Source of the DNA: Cephalotus follicularis
Taxonomy: Eukaryota; Streptophyta; Magnoliopsida; Oxalidales; Cephalotaceae
Length of the DNA: 64,000 nucleotides
Assembly: GCA_001972305.1 (NCBI GenBank)
Contig: BDDD01002679.1
Coordinates: forward strand, 65,882-129,881
Reading direction: 5' to 3'
Part shown: in pieces, positions 32,340 through 43,538 of the stretch
Numbering within the stretch: position 1 is the stretch's first letter
Layout: each line of letters starts with the position of its first letter
Position numbers and translations under genes: made by a program
Notes under the pieces: generated by a model
Told to the model about the DNA's origin: nothing
What the model saw: the letters and a program-made list of their open reading frames with translations, nothing else
The model's database searches: none

Positions 32340-32577
32340 GAGAGAGACAGAGCTCTTGGAACTGCGGCAGGGTGACATGACTGTGGCCGAGTATCAGGCC
32401 CGATTTGTAGAGCTTGTCAGACATTCAGCTTATCTGGTGGCAGATGAGGGTAAGAAGATTCGGAGATTTTTGAGAGGCCTGCGACCGGATCTTCGATCTC
32501 AGATTAGAGGCATGGAGCTTGGTACTTTTGTAGAGGTCGCCCAAAAGGCGAGATTGTTGGACATCTACTCAGTCTAG
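32340..32577 (+). CDS. Gypsy B Gag, C-terminal capsid part
   Basis: '[26 protein letters not shown]', '[18 protein letters not shown]' and '[10 protein letters not shown]' are the second half of the plant retrotransposon Gag domain, as in Gypsy F ('[19 protein letters not shown]'). The upstream half lies before the organelle-like insert. Confidence 0.8.
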
Positions 32578-32670
32578 GCCAGCATCATCGAAGTGGCAGG
32601 GCAGCGGTTCTCCAACAAAGTCACCAAGGAATATATCCAACCAGTCTGCCAGTCAGGGGAGTAATACGAA

Positions 32671-34347
32671 GCCGGGTGGCTGTTTCCATTGTGGTCGTGA
32701 GGGCCACCAGCAGAAGGATTGTTGGATGAAGCACGGGTTATGCTTGAGGTGCGGGACAGCTGGCCATTTAGCCAGGGATTGCCCGAGGGGTCAGATGACA
32801 ACACCTACTGGGCCAGCGGGTTGTAGCTGTTCGGCAGCTGGACCATCACAGCGGAGGGATACCGGCAAGGGTATCGTGAAAGGTAGAGTTTTCATTCTCA
32901 CTCAGACAGAGGTTCTAGAGTCTACTTCTGTTGTGGGAGGTACTATATATGTTTACAGCTTTTCTGCTAGAGTGTTGATGGACTCGGGAGCATCGCATTC
33001 TTTTATTGCTTCCCGTTTTGCATCATGTTTAAATGTGTTTCCTGATGACAAGCCTTATGTTCTCGATGTGAGTACACCTACTAGAGGTTCCATGTGTACA
33101 GATTCAGTGTATAGAGATTGCGAGATCTATATGGCAGGTGTTACGGTGCATGCATATTTGATTGTGTTGCCCATACATGATTTTGATGTCATCTTAGGTA
33201 TGGATTGGTTGTCAGCTTACCGTGCATGCATGGACTGTTATAACAAGACTGTGGATTTTTGCTTACCAGATGGAACTACTGTACAGTTCAAGGGGAACAA
33301 AGGGTTCTCGACGCCGATCATATCTTTCATTCGGGCATCGAGGTACCTGGAGAAAGGATGCGAAGGGTTTCTGGCGCACGTGGTTGACAAGAGAAGGGAA
33401 AAGGGTAAGAGCCTGGAGGAAGTTTCGGTTGTGAATGAATTTTCTGATGTGTTTCCTGCAGACTTGGTGTCTTTACCCCCGAGGAGGAGCATGGAGTTTG
33501 TGATTGACCTAGTACCAGGTATGGCTCCTATATCTAAGGCGCCTTACAGGATGGCTCCTGCAGAGTTGAGAGAGTTGAAGTTGCAGTTGCAAGACCTAGT
33601 TGATAAGGGTTTTGTACGGCCCAATGTTTCTCCATGGGGCGCACCAGTGTTGTTTGTGAAAAAGAACGATGGGTCGATGAGGCTTTGCATCGACTACAGA
33701 ATGTTGAATAGGCTACTATCAAGAATAAGTATCCTCTTCCACATATCGAAGATTTGTTTGACCAGCTACAAGGATCAAGGGTGTTTTCTAAACTCGATCT
33801 GAAGTCGGGTTATCACCAGCTGAGAGTGAGGGAAGGAGATATTGAGAAGACTGCCTTCCAGACTAGATATGGTCATTATGAGTTCATGGTAATGCCTTTT
33901 GGTGTCACCAACGCACCAGCAGCGTTCATGTCCCTGATGAACGATGTGTTCAGACCGTACCTGGATCAGTTTGTAGTGGTGTTTATCGATGACATACTGG
34001 TATACTCAAGGAGTGAGGAGGAGCACGCCTATCACCTGAGATTGGTGTTGTAGATTCTCAGGGAGCATCGGTTGTATGCAAAGTTTGGCAAGTGCGAGTT
34101 TTGGCTCGATCATGTGATTTTTCTTGATCACATAGTGACTGGAGAGGGTTTGGCGGTGGATTCGTCGAAGACAGAAGTAGTACGTGATTGGCTACGTCCG
34201 AGAAATGTGACGGAGGTACGTAGTTTCCTTGGCTTGGCTGGATACTACCGGAGGTTCATCCAGAACTTCTCAAGGATAGCAGTACCCTTGACAAGGCTGA
34301 CTCAGAAGAAAACCTTGTTTGTTTGGGATGATGACTGTGAAACCTGA
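32671..34347 (+). CDS. Gypsy B zinc knuckles, protease and reverse transcriptase
   Basis: Two tandem knuckles, [14 protein letters not shown] and [14 protein letters not shown], are followed by protease with '[14 protein letters not shown]' (D-S-G) and 'VILGMDWLS'. Reverse transcriptase follows: '[13 protein letters not shown]', '[21 protein letters not shown]', '[10 protein letters not shown]', '[14 protein letters not shown]', '[17 protein letters not shown]' and the catalytic '[10 protein letters not shown]'. It ends in the thumb-like '[20 protein letters not shown]'. This order is standard for Gypsy pol. It is a fossil with several breaks. Confidence 0.87.
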
Positions 34348-34403
34348 TCTGAAGGATCGGCTAATCTCCTCTCCTGTTCTGGGAGAGTAATGAGGGCTTT
34401 ACA

Positions 34404-35735
34404 GTGTACAGTGATGCTTCGGGCAAGGGCCTGGGTTGCGTGTTGATGCAACGAGGCAGGGTGATTGCTTATGCTTCATGGAAGCTGAAGCCGTATGAGG
34501 AGAACTATCCGACTCATGATCTCGAGCTAGCAGCTATCGTTTTTGCTCTTCAGAAATGGAGGCATTACCTGTATGGAGCAAAGTTTGAGATCTTTACCGA
34601 TCACAAGAGCTTGAGGTATCTATTTTGTCAGGATACATTGAACATGAGGCAGCGAAGGAGGGTAGAATTCTTCAATGATTATGATTGCAGTGTCCAGTAT
34701 CACCCGGGGAAAGCGAATGTGGTCGTTGATGCCTTGAGCCGCAAGGCTATGCTTGCTAGTGCGATGGTGTCGCAATGGAAGATGTTGGAAGACTTCCAAG
34801 AGTGGTCTCCGTTTAATCAGTCACCGGGGATCTTTTTAGCTGACATGCGAGTACAGCCTGTGTTACTGGATCACATCAGGGATGCACAACCACATGATAC
34901 AGAGTTGCAACGAATTCCGGAGAACCTGGACTCGGAATCCGATTTTCGAGTGCATGCTGATGGTATTCTGAGGTATCGGGGACGTGTGTGTCTTCCGAAT
35001 GAACCAAGACTGAAGGATGAACTACTCCGTGGGGCTCATAAGTCTCTGTACAGTATTCATCCTGGTAGCACTAAAATGTATCAAGACATGAAGAAGTGTT
35101 ATTGGTGGCCTGGCATGAAGCGGGAGATCGCTGATTATGTGGCAAGGTGTTTGGCTTGCCAGACAGTTAAGGCCGAACACCAGAGACCAGCAGGTTTGCT
35201 ACAACCTTTGCCAATTCTGGAGTGGAAATGGGAGCATGTGACAATGGATTTTGTTTCAGGCTTTCCTTTGACTCGAAATCGTCACAATGCGGTATGGGTT
35301 ATTGTAGATCGGCTTACCAAATCGGCACACTTTCTGCCTACGCATGTCACAGATTCTGTGAGCAAGTTAGCTCGGTTGTACATCAAGGAGATCGTGAGGT
35401 TGCACGGTGTTCCTGTGAGTATAGTCTGTGACAGAGATTCGATCTTCACTTCCAACTTTTGGAAGAGGTTTCAGTCAGCTTTTGGGACGAAGCTGAACCT
35501 TAGCACTGCTTTCCACCCACAGACAGATGGCCAGTCAGAGCGTACTATCCAGACCCTGGAGGATATGCTCCGAGCTTGTTTTGTTGACTTTGCTGGTACT
35601 TGGGAGGACCACATTCCTCTGATAGAGTTTTCTTACAATAACAGCTATCATGCCAGTATCGGTATGGCTCCGTATGAGGCTTTGTACGGAAGGAAGTGTA
35701 GGTCACCCATCTGTTGGGATGAGGTTGGTGAGTGA
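34404..35735 (+). CDS. Gypsy B RNase H and integrase
   Basis: RNase H: '[17 protein letters not shown]', '[22 protein letters not shown]' and '[12 protein letters not shown]', then '[16 protein letters not shown]'. The H2C2 zinc finger (H..H near '[16 protein letters not shown]' and '[12 protein letters not shown]') and the integrase core follow: '[10 protein letters not shown]', '[14 protein letters not shown]', '[17 protein letters not shown]', '[22 protein letters not shown]'. The catalytic D, D and E are visible. Confidence 0.88.
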   Translation: MYSDASGKGLGCVLMQRGRVIAYASWKLKPYEENYPTHDLELAAIVFALQKWRHYLYGAKFEIFTDHKSLRYLFCQDTLNMRQRRRVEFFNDYDCSVQYHPGKANVVVDALSRKAMLASAMVSQWKMLEDFQEWSPFNQSPGIFLADMRVQPVLLDHIRDAQPHDTELQRIPENLDSESDFRVHADGILRYRGRVCLPNEPRLKDELLRGAHKSLYSIHPGSTKMYQDMKKCYWWPGMKREIADYVARCLACQTVKAEHQRPAGLLQPLPILEWKWEHVTMDFVSGFPLTRNRHNAVWVIVDRLTKSAHFLPTHVTDSVSKLARLYIKEIVRLHGVPVSIVCDRDSIFTSNFWKRFQSAFGTKLNLSTAFHPQTDGQSERTIQTLEDMLRACFVDFAGTWEDHIPLIEFSYNNSYHASIGMAPYEALYGRKCRSPICWDEVGE

Positions 35736-35738
35736 CCC

Positions 35739-36284
35739 TTGCTTGGGTCGGATCTGGTGGAGGAGACTTCTGAGAAGATCAGGTTCATCAGGGAGAAACT
35801 GCTTGCTGCTCAAAGTAGGCAGAAGAGCTATGTGGACAGCGTGAAGAGGAGGCCTCTAACCTTCGACGCTGGTGATCAGGTGTTTCTAAAGGTTTTGCCG
35901 TGGAAGGGCGTACAGAGATTTGGGAAGAAAGGCAAGTTAGCTCCGCGCTACATTGGTACTTTCGAGATCTTGGAGAGAGTTGGGGAGGTGGCTTATCAGC
36001 TTGCTTTGCCTCCCACTCTGTCAAACATGCACGATGTCTTCCATGTGTCTATGTTGAGGAGGTATATTCGAGACCCATCACATGTCTTGAGTTATGATTC
36101 AGTCCTTGTGCGAGATGATCTATCTTGTGAGGAGTTACCAGTGCGGATTCTGGACTGGAAGACGCAGGTATTGAGGAACCGAACCATTCCTATGGTAAGG
36201 GTTCAGTGGCAGTTCCATCGACCCGAGGAGGCGACTTGGGAACGCGAGGAGGACATTAGAGAGCGTTATCCCCATTTGTTTTAG
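35739..36284 (+). CDS. Gypsy B integrase C-terminus with chromodomain-like end
   Basis: 'GDQVFLKVLPWKGVQRFGKKGKLAPRYIG' is the GPY/F-like integrase module. 'VAYQLALPPTLSNMHDVFHVSMLRRY' follows, then a chromodomain-like tail 'VQWQFHRPEEATWEREEDIRERYPHLF' (quoted in part). This tail is typical of Tekay/Del elements and in chromoviruses directs insertion toward histone-marked heterochromatin. The frame starts four bases after the preceding frame ends. Confidence 0.85.
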   Translation: MLGSDLVEETSEKIRFIREKLLAAQSRQKSYVDSVKRRPLTFDAGDQVFLKVLPWKGVQRFGKKGKLAPRYIGTFEILERVGEVAYQLALPPTLSNMHDVFHVSMLRRYIRDPSHVLSYDSVLVRDDLSCEELPVRILDWKTQVLRNRTIPMVRVQWQFHRPEEATWEREEDIRERYPHLF

Positions 36285-36313
36285 TGTTGTTTTAATTTCG
36301 AGGACGAAATTCC

Positions 36314-36329
36314 TTGAAGGAGGGGTGAA
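36314..36329 (+). other. Polypurine tract of Gypsy B
   Basis: TTGAAGGAGGGGTGAA directly before the 3' LTR; it primes plus-strand DNA synthesis in this family. Confidence 0.75.
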
Positions 36330-37149
36330 TGTAACGCCCGGGATTTTCGTTAAAGTGTAATGTTGTTTTACAATGTAAATTATGCTTTGAATTAATGAGA
36401 ATTATGACTTTTCCCTATTTGTAATATTTAAACTTGGGCAAAAGTTGAAGTGTGGAAAGTGTGATGTAGGGCGGGCAGCCGATTACCTTGGGGAAGCAGT
36501 CGACTGGACCCTGTGGAAGGGACCAGTTGCCTGTTGCATGAGGCAGCCGGCTGGATAGTGTCGGTGGGGACAGCCGACTGCCAGGTCTGGGCAGTCGACT
36601 GTCGATAGGTCTGGCAGCATAACGTGCGTGCCAGACTGTTGGTGGAAAAAGGGGGTGTATTTTGTTTTAATGCGGGCAGAGAAAGGAGAAGAGAGAGAGG
36701 TCGGTATTCTCCATAAAAATGTGTCTTCTCTCCTTCAATCTTCACCAATCATACCGAGAGGAGAAGAAAGTTCAACTGTGTGAAGGAGAAAGGAGAGGAG
36801 GTGTGTGTATTGTATTCCAAAAGCTTTGTGTTGGGCTGTGTTGGGGAGCTTGGACCAGTGACCAGAGGATCCGGATTTGTTGGAGTTGCTGGATGAATTC
36901 GGAGCCTTGGAAACTTGGATTGGAACTCAAAGAGGTGGATTGAAATTCCTAACTTGGAATTCTAAGGTAGGGGTAAATCTCATAATCGTGGTTTAAGTTT
37001 TGTTATAATGGACGTAATGGGTGAAATGCATGCTATGAACCGTGTTATGAGCATAAATGTATGTTGTTGTTGTTGAATCCTCGTATTTGAATGGATTGAA
37101 GTGTGGATGATGTGCATTTTAACTGCTGTTTTTGCCTACTGGTGTAAAT

Positions 37150-37505
37150 CCAGTCGACTGCCATGGCGGGCAGCTGACTGGAGGGCTAGAACAGCCAGTT
37201 GTCCAGTGCGAACAGCCGGCTACTCAACGGGAACCAGCCGACTGGGTGTATGAACCAGTCGACTGTTCATACGTTAGATAGAACACATCTGCAGGAGGTT
37301 GTGTAGTCGACTTCCAAGAAAGGGCAGCCGACTGGATAAGGAAGGCAGTCGACTGCCAAGAAAAGGCAGCCGACTGGATAAGGAAGGCAGTCAACTGCCA
37401 AGAAAGGGCAGTCGACTGGATGAAGTAGTAGCCGACTACCAGGACTAGGACAGCCAACTGTCGAAGGCGAACAGCCGACTGTCAGGAGAGACAGCCGACT
37501 GGATA
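37150..37505. repeat. CAGTCGACTG palindrome array in B 3' LTR
   Basis: About eighteen units at close to 20-base spacing; CAGCCGACTGGATAAGGAAG and CAGTCGACTGCCAAGAAA alternate in the centre, so here the array is itself a higher-order tandem repeat. Confidence 0.82.
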
Positions 37506-37823
37506 GGGACTGACCCGCATACTTGAGCATATCCTTGCATTGCATTCTGATATGAATTGAATTGGTGATTGAAATGTGATTGAATTCTAAGGTGTTTTAT
37601 CATTTTAGAAGTGCATACATGATTATATACAATCATTATTTGAAACGAAAACATATATTTTGATAAACGTGTGTTTTCAAAGGATTGAAACGTGGTTTTT
37701 AAAGATGGATTACATTTTGAAAAATGTAATATTTTCAGTATTTTACAACTTATAAACTACTTGGAAACGGTTGGTTTTGGATTGACCTTGGATTGATTGA
37801 TTGAAGTTTGTGATTGGATTGAG

Positions 37824-38020
37824 GCTGTGCTAGTTCCGTGACGGAGGTGTCATGTGGACTAGGGGCGGGATTGTGCGCCTAGGGGCCAGGAGTTGGCTAG
37901 GGACACCCACACTGATCGGATTGATGCTGCGCTAGTTCCGCGACGAAGGTGTCATGCGGACTAGGGGCGGGTTTTGTGCGCCTAGGAGCCAGGAGATGGC
38001 TAGGGACACCCACAAACACT
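37824..38020. repeat. 102-base tandem duplication in B 3' LTR
   Basis: GCTGTGCTAGTTCCGTGACG at 37824 returns as GCTGCGCTAGTTCCGCGACG at 37926. Both copies contain a TGCGCCTAGG(G/A)GCCAGGAG block and end in GCTAGGGACACCCAC. Differences are largely at CpG sites. Confidence 0.85.
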
Positions 38021-38659
38021 GTTTGCTTGACCTTGTGCAAGAAACAGCGGATTGATTGGATTGCCTGGATTGATGGATTGGTCCTTCGGAACGTGACTGT
38101 TGGATTAGTAATTGTGGCTACTTGGCATGGATGTGCCTTTGGTATTAATACATATACATACGTATATATGTATTATAGTATATTATGTTTTGCATCATGG
38201 TTGCATTCATTTCATGACATTCATTATCACTAACCTTGAATTACTTTTATGATTTAGCCGAGTGAGGACAAAGGCTAACCCCCTACTATTGCAGATTGAT
38301 GCAGTGACCTGGATATGGACCATGCGCGGCGAATCTGTGGGGAGATGGAGTTTTATTATTAAATAAATGTTTTAACAATGTATTGGGACCCGTATTATTT
38401 TACATTGATGTATTGATGATGTTGATCGACTTTTGACCACGCCCCGTTAAAGGGCTTTTGACAATGGTTCAATGATGTTAGTTGTTGGAATCGTGTGGTA
38501 TGGGACACATGATTCGGGTTGTTGTTCAGCTTATTATTAAATGCTTCCGCAGTTGTTGATGGAATCAATGTCTTTAATTTTATCGTATTTTTATAAGCTT
38601 AATATTTGTGTTAAAATGCCATGGCTTATGTTGTTAACGAAGCGGGGTGTGACAAATAG

Positions 38660-39991
38660 TTTTTCTAGTTTTTCACTACTATTATAAAAATTTGAAAAAG
38701 TTTTTTTTAATGCATCTACTTCTATTTTAAGACATCCATTTTCTTTTTCTAATATTTTTATTTTGTTTTCATCTTTATTATTAAGCATATTATTAGCCTT
38801 TTTTAAATCACTATTTTTAATATTTAAAATTTTAATTTTTTTTAAATCAGAAATAATACAACTATATTTTTCTACTAATAAAATAATTTCATCATAAGTT
38901 ACCTCATCATTTTCTTCTTCCTCTTCCTCGATAGCCATTAGTGCTAATTGAGCTACTTCTTCAGGGGATTCCTCATCGGAGCTCGATTCATCACTATCAT
39001 CCCATGTGGCAAGCATAACTTTCTTTTTCTTAAACTGCTCCTTTTTTAGTCTCGGACAATCATTCTTGTAATGCCCTGGTTTGTTACATTCGTAACAAAT
39101 TATTTCTTTAATTTTGCTTGACTCGCCTTTTTGAGTGTTACCTTTCCTGAATGGTTTTCTTCCAAACTTCTTTTTGCTTTCAAGAAACTTTTTGAATTTT
39201 CTCGTGATCAACGCCAGCTCTTGATCACTTTCCTTGTCAGTTTCTTCATTAGATGTAGATTTTAAAGCTATCACTTTTTTCTTTTTCCTTTCTGTTTCTT
39301 CTTCATCGTCTCTTTTTAATATCGACAATTCATGTGTCATTAAGGATCCGAGAAGATCCTCCAGAGGCAGAGCATTAAGATCTCTAGCTTCCTCGATAGC
39401 TGTCACTTTAGGCATCCACATTCTTGGTAAACATCTGAGAATTTTTCTTACCATGTCACTATTAGTATAAACTTTATCTAGAGCTTGTAGAGCATTAGTG
39501 ATAGTAGTAAATCTAGTAAACATAGTCTTAATATCCTCATTATCATGCATAGTAAACATTTCATATTCATGAACAAGCATATTTATTCTTGCCTCTTTTA
39601 CTTGATTAGCACCTTCATGTGTTACCTCAAGTCTATCCCACATTTCTTTGGCAGACACACAAGAAGATACCCTATTAAACTCATTAGAATTAATAGCACA
39701 TATTATGATATGTTTGGCTTTTGCATTCATTTGAACCTTTTCCCTATCTTCATCATTGTACCTTGTTCTTGGTTTAGGTACTTTTTCACCATTTTCATTA
39801 ATGGTGGTAGGCAAGTCAGGACCATCAACAATTAAATCCCATAAATTATAATCTAAAGACTGAATAAAAATAGTCATTTTTGCTTTCCAATGACTGTAAT
39901 TGTTACCATCAAAGAAAGGAGGTTTTGAAATATTTTGGCTTTCACTAACATTCAAGTTCATGGCCATTTTTGATCTTTTAATCTCTAACAC
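38660..39991 (-). CDS. Copia Gag N-terminal and capsid region (Sirevirus 2)
   Basis: The frame opens at 39991, though MAMNLNVSES at 39964 is a likely native start just after the primer-binding site. It has the UBN2-type Gag of plant Copia elements: 'PPFFDGNNYSHWKAKMTIFI', 'AKEMWDRLEVTHEG', 'MFTRFTTITNALQALDKVY', 'ILRCLPRMWMPKVTAIEEA' and 'LEDLLGSLMTHEL'. A Lys-rich region, a CCHC knuckle CYECNKPGHYKNDC, an acidic run and a coiled coil follow. The frame's last residues read into the Gypsy B LTR. Confidence 0.88.
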
Positions 39992-40009
39992 TTAAGAATA
40001 ATGAGATTA

Positions 40010-40025
40010 CCTTCTCTGATACCAA
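40010..40025 (-). other. Primer-binding site of Sirevirus 2
   Basis: On the minus strand, TTGGTATCAGAGAAGG follows the 5' LTR end, matching the initiator-Met tRNA type. Confidence 0.8.
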
Positions 40026-40026
40026 T

Positions 40027-41089
40027 TGAAAAACTACAAGAGGGGGGTGAATTGTAGACTTTATATAAATTATGAACTTTTTCGAAAAATTAGCCAAAAT
40101 AAAAATTAAACAAACAATTCAAAATAACAATTATATTAAAACAATTATACCAACAATATAAAGAGACAGGGAAGAAGAATACAAACCCAGTTTTATAGTG
40201 ATTCTGCTTAATCTCTTGCCTACGTCCACTTTTCTCAAGGACCTCCTTGAGTTTCCACTAGTACTCGACCTCGAATACAAAACTTCGAATAACTTCCAGG
40301 AACTATTCGGTGCACCTTTACAATAGTTGTGATTGCTCTCAATCACATACACAATAGTTGAACAAATACAAAGGTGGGTGATTTTTGTGCAACCTCTCAA
40401 AGGTTAGATGTTGACTAAATATGCTCACAATAATAGCTTAACAAGACAAAAAGAACTCAAGAATGATGTTAACAAATGTAAGGATAATTGATTTGTAACT
40501 TGATACTCCATTTGTTGTTCTTGAGCCCCTTTTTATAGTGTTTTTGGTGATATGGCCGTTGTGACATGTCTTGTAGCCGTTAGACCTGTTTTGGAAAATT
40601 TGTCCTTAATTTGTGCGTTGATAAGGTATCGTCTGACTGTAATTCCCGATCAAAGCGTCGCCAGTTTCAATATAAGCGTCGACGCTTAATAGTCATTGTT
40701 AGGCTTAATTTTCCATCTCTTTGTGCAACTGCTGCCGCTGGAATATAAATGTTACCGCTTTGAAATTAAAACGCTGACATTGTAAATTTGAGTGCTGATA
40801 ACGCTTTGTACATAAAACTGCTGGCGCTTTGTGTTGAAACTGTCGCCACTTTCAATTTGAGAGCTGACGCTTTGTGCAATTAGTGTCTTCGACATTTTCA
40901 TAGCAATTTTTTGACGCTTTCAACCTCACAAGCCCAGAAGCGCTGACGCTTTTAAATTAATTATCGACGCTTTGTCTAGTTAATCTGATGTTTATCTGAT
41001 ATGTCTTCTTGATCATCTTGCAAAAATCAAACTCATTAGTTGCAAATGTATTATCATCAAAATTAGGAATTGAGACATAAATGTCAACA
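40027..41089 (-). repeat. 5' LTR of Sirevirus 2 (minus)
   Basis: 1063 bases, the partner of 20509-21570. The array of AAGCGTCGACGCTT-type units is at 40650-40985 and the TATA-like box near 40527. GGTTT at 41090-41094 is the target duplication. Confidence 0.9.
40650..40985. repeat. AAGCGTCGACGCTT palindrome array
   Basis: About fifteen AAGCG/CGCTT units, including TAAGCGTCGACGCTTA near 40674. It is the counterpart of 20625-20950; several CpG positions differ between the two copies. Confidence 0.8.
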
Positions 41090-41126
41090 GGTTTCATAAA
41101 CATATCACACTGACTTTTTTCCAAAC
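41090..41126 (-). repeat. Remnant of Gypsy A LTR
   Basis: GGTTTCATAAACATATCACA and the next bases match 17453-17488, the uninterrupted A-type LTR. This is the outer flank of Sirevirus 2 and shows which sequence it entered. Confidence 0.75.
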
Positions 41127-41228
41127 TGTAACGCCCGGGATTTTCATTTATGTGTAATATTGCTTTTCCAATGAAATTTTACACCTTGTGTTAATGAGAA
41201 TCGTGTTTTCCCTCTTTCCCGTGTTGAA

Positions 41229-43538
41229 ATGTTGCAAGAAAGTGAGTTATTGTGTGTTTTTCGTGCAGGGGCAGCCGGCTGCCGTGAGGAGGCAGCCGAC
41301 TGGTGGGAGTGTCGGCAGAAACAGCCGACTGCCAAGCCAAGGCACGGCTTTTCTGCTAGAGTGTTGATGGACTCGGGAGCCTCTCATTCATTTATTGCTT
41401 CCCACTTTGCATTATGTTTAGATATGTTTCCTGATTGCATGCCCTATGTTCTTGATGTGAGTACACCCACTGGGGGTTCCATGTGTACAGATTCGGTGTA
41501 TAGAAGTTGCAAGATTTCTATAGCAGGTGTTACGGTGTATGCAGATTTGATTGTATTGCCCATACATGATTTCGATGTCATTTTGGGTATGGACTGGTTG
41601 TCAGCTTATCGTGCATGCATGGATTGTTATAACAAGACGATGGATTTTTGCTTACCTGATGGAACTGCTGTACAGTTCAAGGGAAGCAAAGGGTTCTCGA
41701 CACCGATCATATCTTTCATTCGGGCATCGAGGTACCTTGAGAAGGGATGCGAAGGATTCCTGGCGCATGTGGTGGACAAGAGAAAGGAGGGAGGCAAGAG
41801 TCTGGAGGAGGTTCCGGTCGTGAATGAGTTTTCAGATGTGTTTCCTGCAGACTTGGTGTCTTTACCCCCGAGGAGGAGCATGGAGTTTGTGATTGACTTA
41901 GTACCAGGTACGGCTCCTATTTCTAAGGCGCCTTACCGGATGGCTCCCGCAGAACTGAGGGAGTTAAAGTTGCAGTTGCAAGACCTAATTGATAAGGGTT
42001 TTGTGCGGCCCAGTGTTTCTCCATGGGGTGCGCCTGTGTTGTTTGTGAAAAAGAAAGATGGGTCGATGAGACTTTGCATCGACTACAGGATATTGAATAA
42101 AGCCACTATCAAGAATAAGTATCCTCTTCCTCATATTGAAGATTTGTTTGACCAGTTACAGGGGTCAAGGGTGTTCTCTAAACTCGATTTGAAGTCGGGT
42201 TATCACCAGCTGAGAGTGAGGGAAGGAGATATTGAGAAGACTGCCTTCCGGACTAGGTATGGTCATTATGAGTTCTTGGTAATGCCGTTTGGTGTCACCA
42301 ATGCACCGGCAGCATTTATGTCGCTGATGAATGATGTGTTCAGACCGTACCTGGATCAGTTTGTGGTGATGTTTATTGATGACATTCTGGTATACTCAAG
42401 GGATGAGGAGGAACATGCCTATCATCTGAGATTGGTGTTGCAGATTCTCAGAGAGCATCGGTTGTATGCTAAGTTTGGCAAGTGCGAGTTTTGGCTCGAT
42501 CATGTGATTTTTCTTGGTCACATAGTATCGGGAGAAGGTTTGGCGGTGGATCCGTCGAAGACAGTGGTGGTGCAAGATTGGCCACGACCCGGGAATGTGA
42601 CTGAGGTGCGCAGTTTTCTTGGGTTAGCAGGTTATTATCGGAGGTTTATTCAGAACTTCTCAAGGATAGCCGCACCCCTGACAAAGCTTACTCAGAAAAA
42701 GACTTTATTTATCTGGGATGATGAGTGTGAAGCCAGTTTCTGTGATCTGAAGGATCGGTTGGTTTCTGCTCCTGTTTTGGCGTTACCTGAGGGTAACGAG
42801 GGCTTCGCAATTTATAGTGATGCTTCGGGTAAGGGACTGGGTTGCGTGTTGATGCAACGAGGCCGTGTGATCGCTTATACTTCGCGGAAGCTAAAGACGT
42901 ATGAGGAGAACTACCCGACGCATGATCTTGAGTTGGCCGCGATTATTTTTGCTCTTCAGAAATGGAGACATTATTTATATGGGGCACAGTTTGAAATTTT
43001 CACTGACCACAAGAGCTTGAAATATCTTTTCTGTCAAGATACATTGAACATAAGACAGCGGCGATGGGTTGAGTTCTTTAATGATTATGACTGTAGTATT
43101 CAGTACCATCCCGGAAAAGCGAATGTGGTCGCGGATGCTTTGAGCCGCAAGGCTATGGTTGCCAGTGCGATGGTGTCGCAATGGAAGATGTTAGAAGACT
43201 TCCAAGAATGGTCTCCATTCAATCAGTCACCAGGGATCTTTCTAGCTGATATGCGGGTGGAGCCGACGTTGTTACACCACATCAGAGACGCACAACTCAA
43301 TGACCCTGAATTGCAGCGGATTCGAGAGAATCTCGATTCAGAGTCTGGTTTTAGAGTACATGATGATGGTATTATGAGATATCGGGGACGGGTGTGTCTT
43401 CCGAATGAACCGGGGGTGAAGGATGAGCTACTCCGCGGGGCTCATAAATCCCAGTACAGCATTCATCCCGGTAGTACAAAGATGTATCAAGACATGAAGA
43501 AGACTTACTGGTGGAATACAATGTTACCTGACACATAG
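41229..43538 (+). CDS. Gypsy B2 long open frame: LTR-derived start, protease, reverse transcriptase, RNase H
   Basis: This 769-residue frame stays open. About the first 40 residues come from LTR sequence, including palindrome units. Then come protease '[14 protein letters not shown]', '[13 protein letters not shown]', reverse transcriptase ('[14 protein letters not shown]', '[15 protein letters not shown]', '[15 protein letters not shown]') and RNase H ('[17 protein letters not shown]', '[10 protein letters not shown]', '[16 protein letters not shown]'). It ends within the H2C2 zinc-finger region ('[13 protein letters not shown]'). The start at 41229 is not a native one. It is the longest open frame in the window, but belongs to a fossil element. 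Confidence 0.85.
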   Translation: MLQESELLCVFRAGAAGCREEAADWWECRQKQPTAKPRHGFSARVLMDSGASHSFIASHFALCLDMFPDCMPYVLDVSTPTGGSMCTDSVYRSCKISIAGVTVYADLIVLPIHDFDVILGMDWLSAYRACMDCYNKTMDFCLPDGTAVQFKGSKGFSTPIISFIRASRYLEKGCEGFLAHVVDKRKEGGKSLEEVPVVNEFSDVFPADLVSLPPRRSMEFVIDLVPGTAPISKAPYRMAPAELRELKLQLQDLIDKGFVRPSVSPWGAPVLFVKKKDGSMRLCIDYRILNKATIKNKYPLPHIEDLFDQLQGSRVFSKLDLKSGYHQLRVREGDIEKTAFRTRYGHYEFLVMPFGVTNAPAAFMSLMNDVFRPYLDQFVVMFIDDILVYSRDEEEHAYHLRLVLQILREHRLYAKFGKCEFWLDHVIFLGHIVSGEGLAVDPSKTVVVQDWPRPGNVTEVRSFLGLAGYYRRFIQNFSRIAAPLTKLTQKKTLFIWDDECEASFCDLKDRLVSAPVLALPEGNEGFAIYSDASGKGLGCVLMQRGRVIAYTSRKLKTYEENYPTHDLELAAIIFALQKWRHYLYGAQFEIFTDHKSLKYLFCQDTLNIRQRRWVEFFNDYDCSIQYHPGKANVVADALSRKAMVASAMVSQWKMLEDFQEWSPFNQSPGIFLADMRVEPTLLHHIRDAQLNDPELQRIRENLDSESGFRVHDDGIMRYRGRVCLPNEPGVKDELLRGAHKSQYSIHPGSTKMYQDMKKTYWWNTMLPDT

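Larger units (their letters stand above)
29396..38654 (+). mobile_element. Gypsy B, Tekay/Del-type chromovirus (fossil)
   Basis: TGTAACGCCCGGG to GGGGTGTGACA with exact AATAG target duplications at 29391-29395 and 38655-38659. Parts: 5' LTR, primer-binding site, Gag, zinc knuckles, protease, reverse transcriptase, RNase H, integrase with a chromodomain-like end, polypurine tract and 3' LTR. The LTRs differ by about 3% in their first 170 bases by eye, which suggests roughly one to two million years at commonly used plant rates; this is not measured. It is younger than the Sirevirus it lies in. It is broken, with several breaks, and holds an organelle-like insert at 31906-32335. Confidence 0.9.
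36330..38654 (+). repeat. 3' LTR of Gypsy B
   Basis: 2325 bases, TGTAACGCCCGGG to GGGGTGTGACA. Palindrome arrays lie at 36470-36605 and 37150-37505 and a 102-base tandem duplication at 37824-38020. Confidence 0.88.
25746..41089 (-). mobile_element. Sirevirus-like element 2, 5' portion (fossil), with Gypsy B nested
   Basis: In minus-strand order: 5' LTR (41089-40027), primer-binding site, Gag (39991-38660), nested Gypsy B with AATAG duplication, Gag C-part, protease-integrase (29021-27516), reverse transcriptase (27515-26418), RNase H (26437-26054) and a spacer with a palindrome array. With the 3' portion at 18558-21570, and leaving out Gypsy B, the size is about 9 kb, normal for Sireviruses. 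It is broken in several places. Confidence 0.82.
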
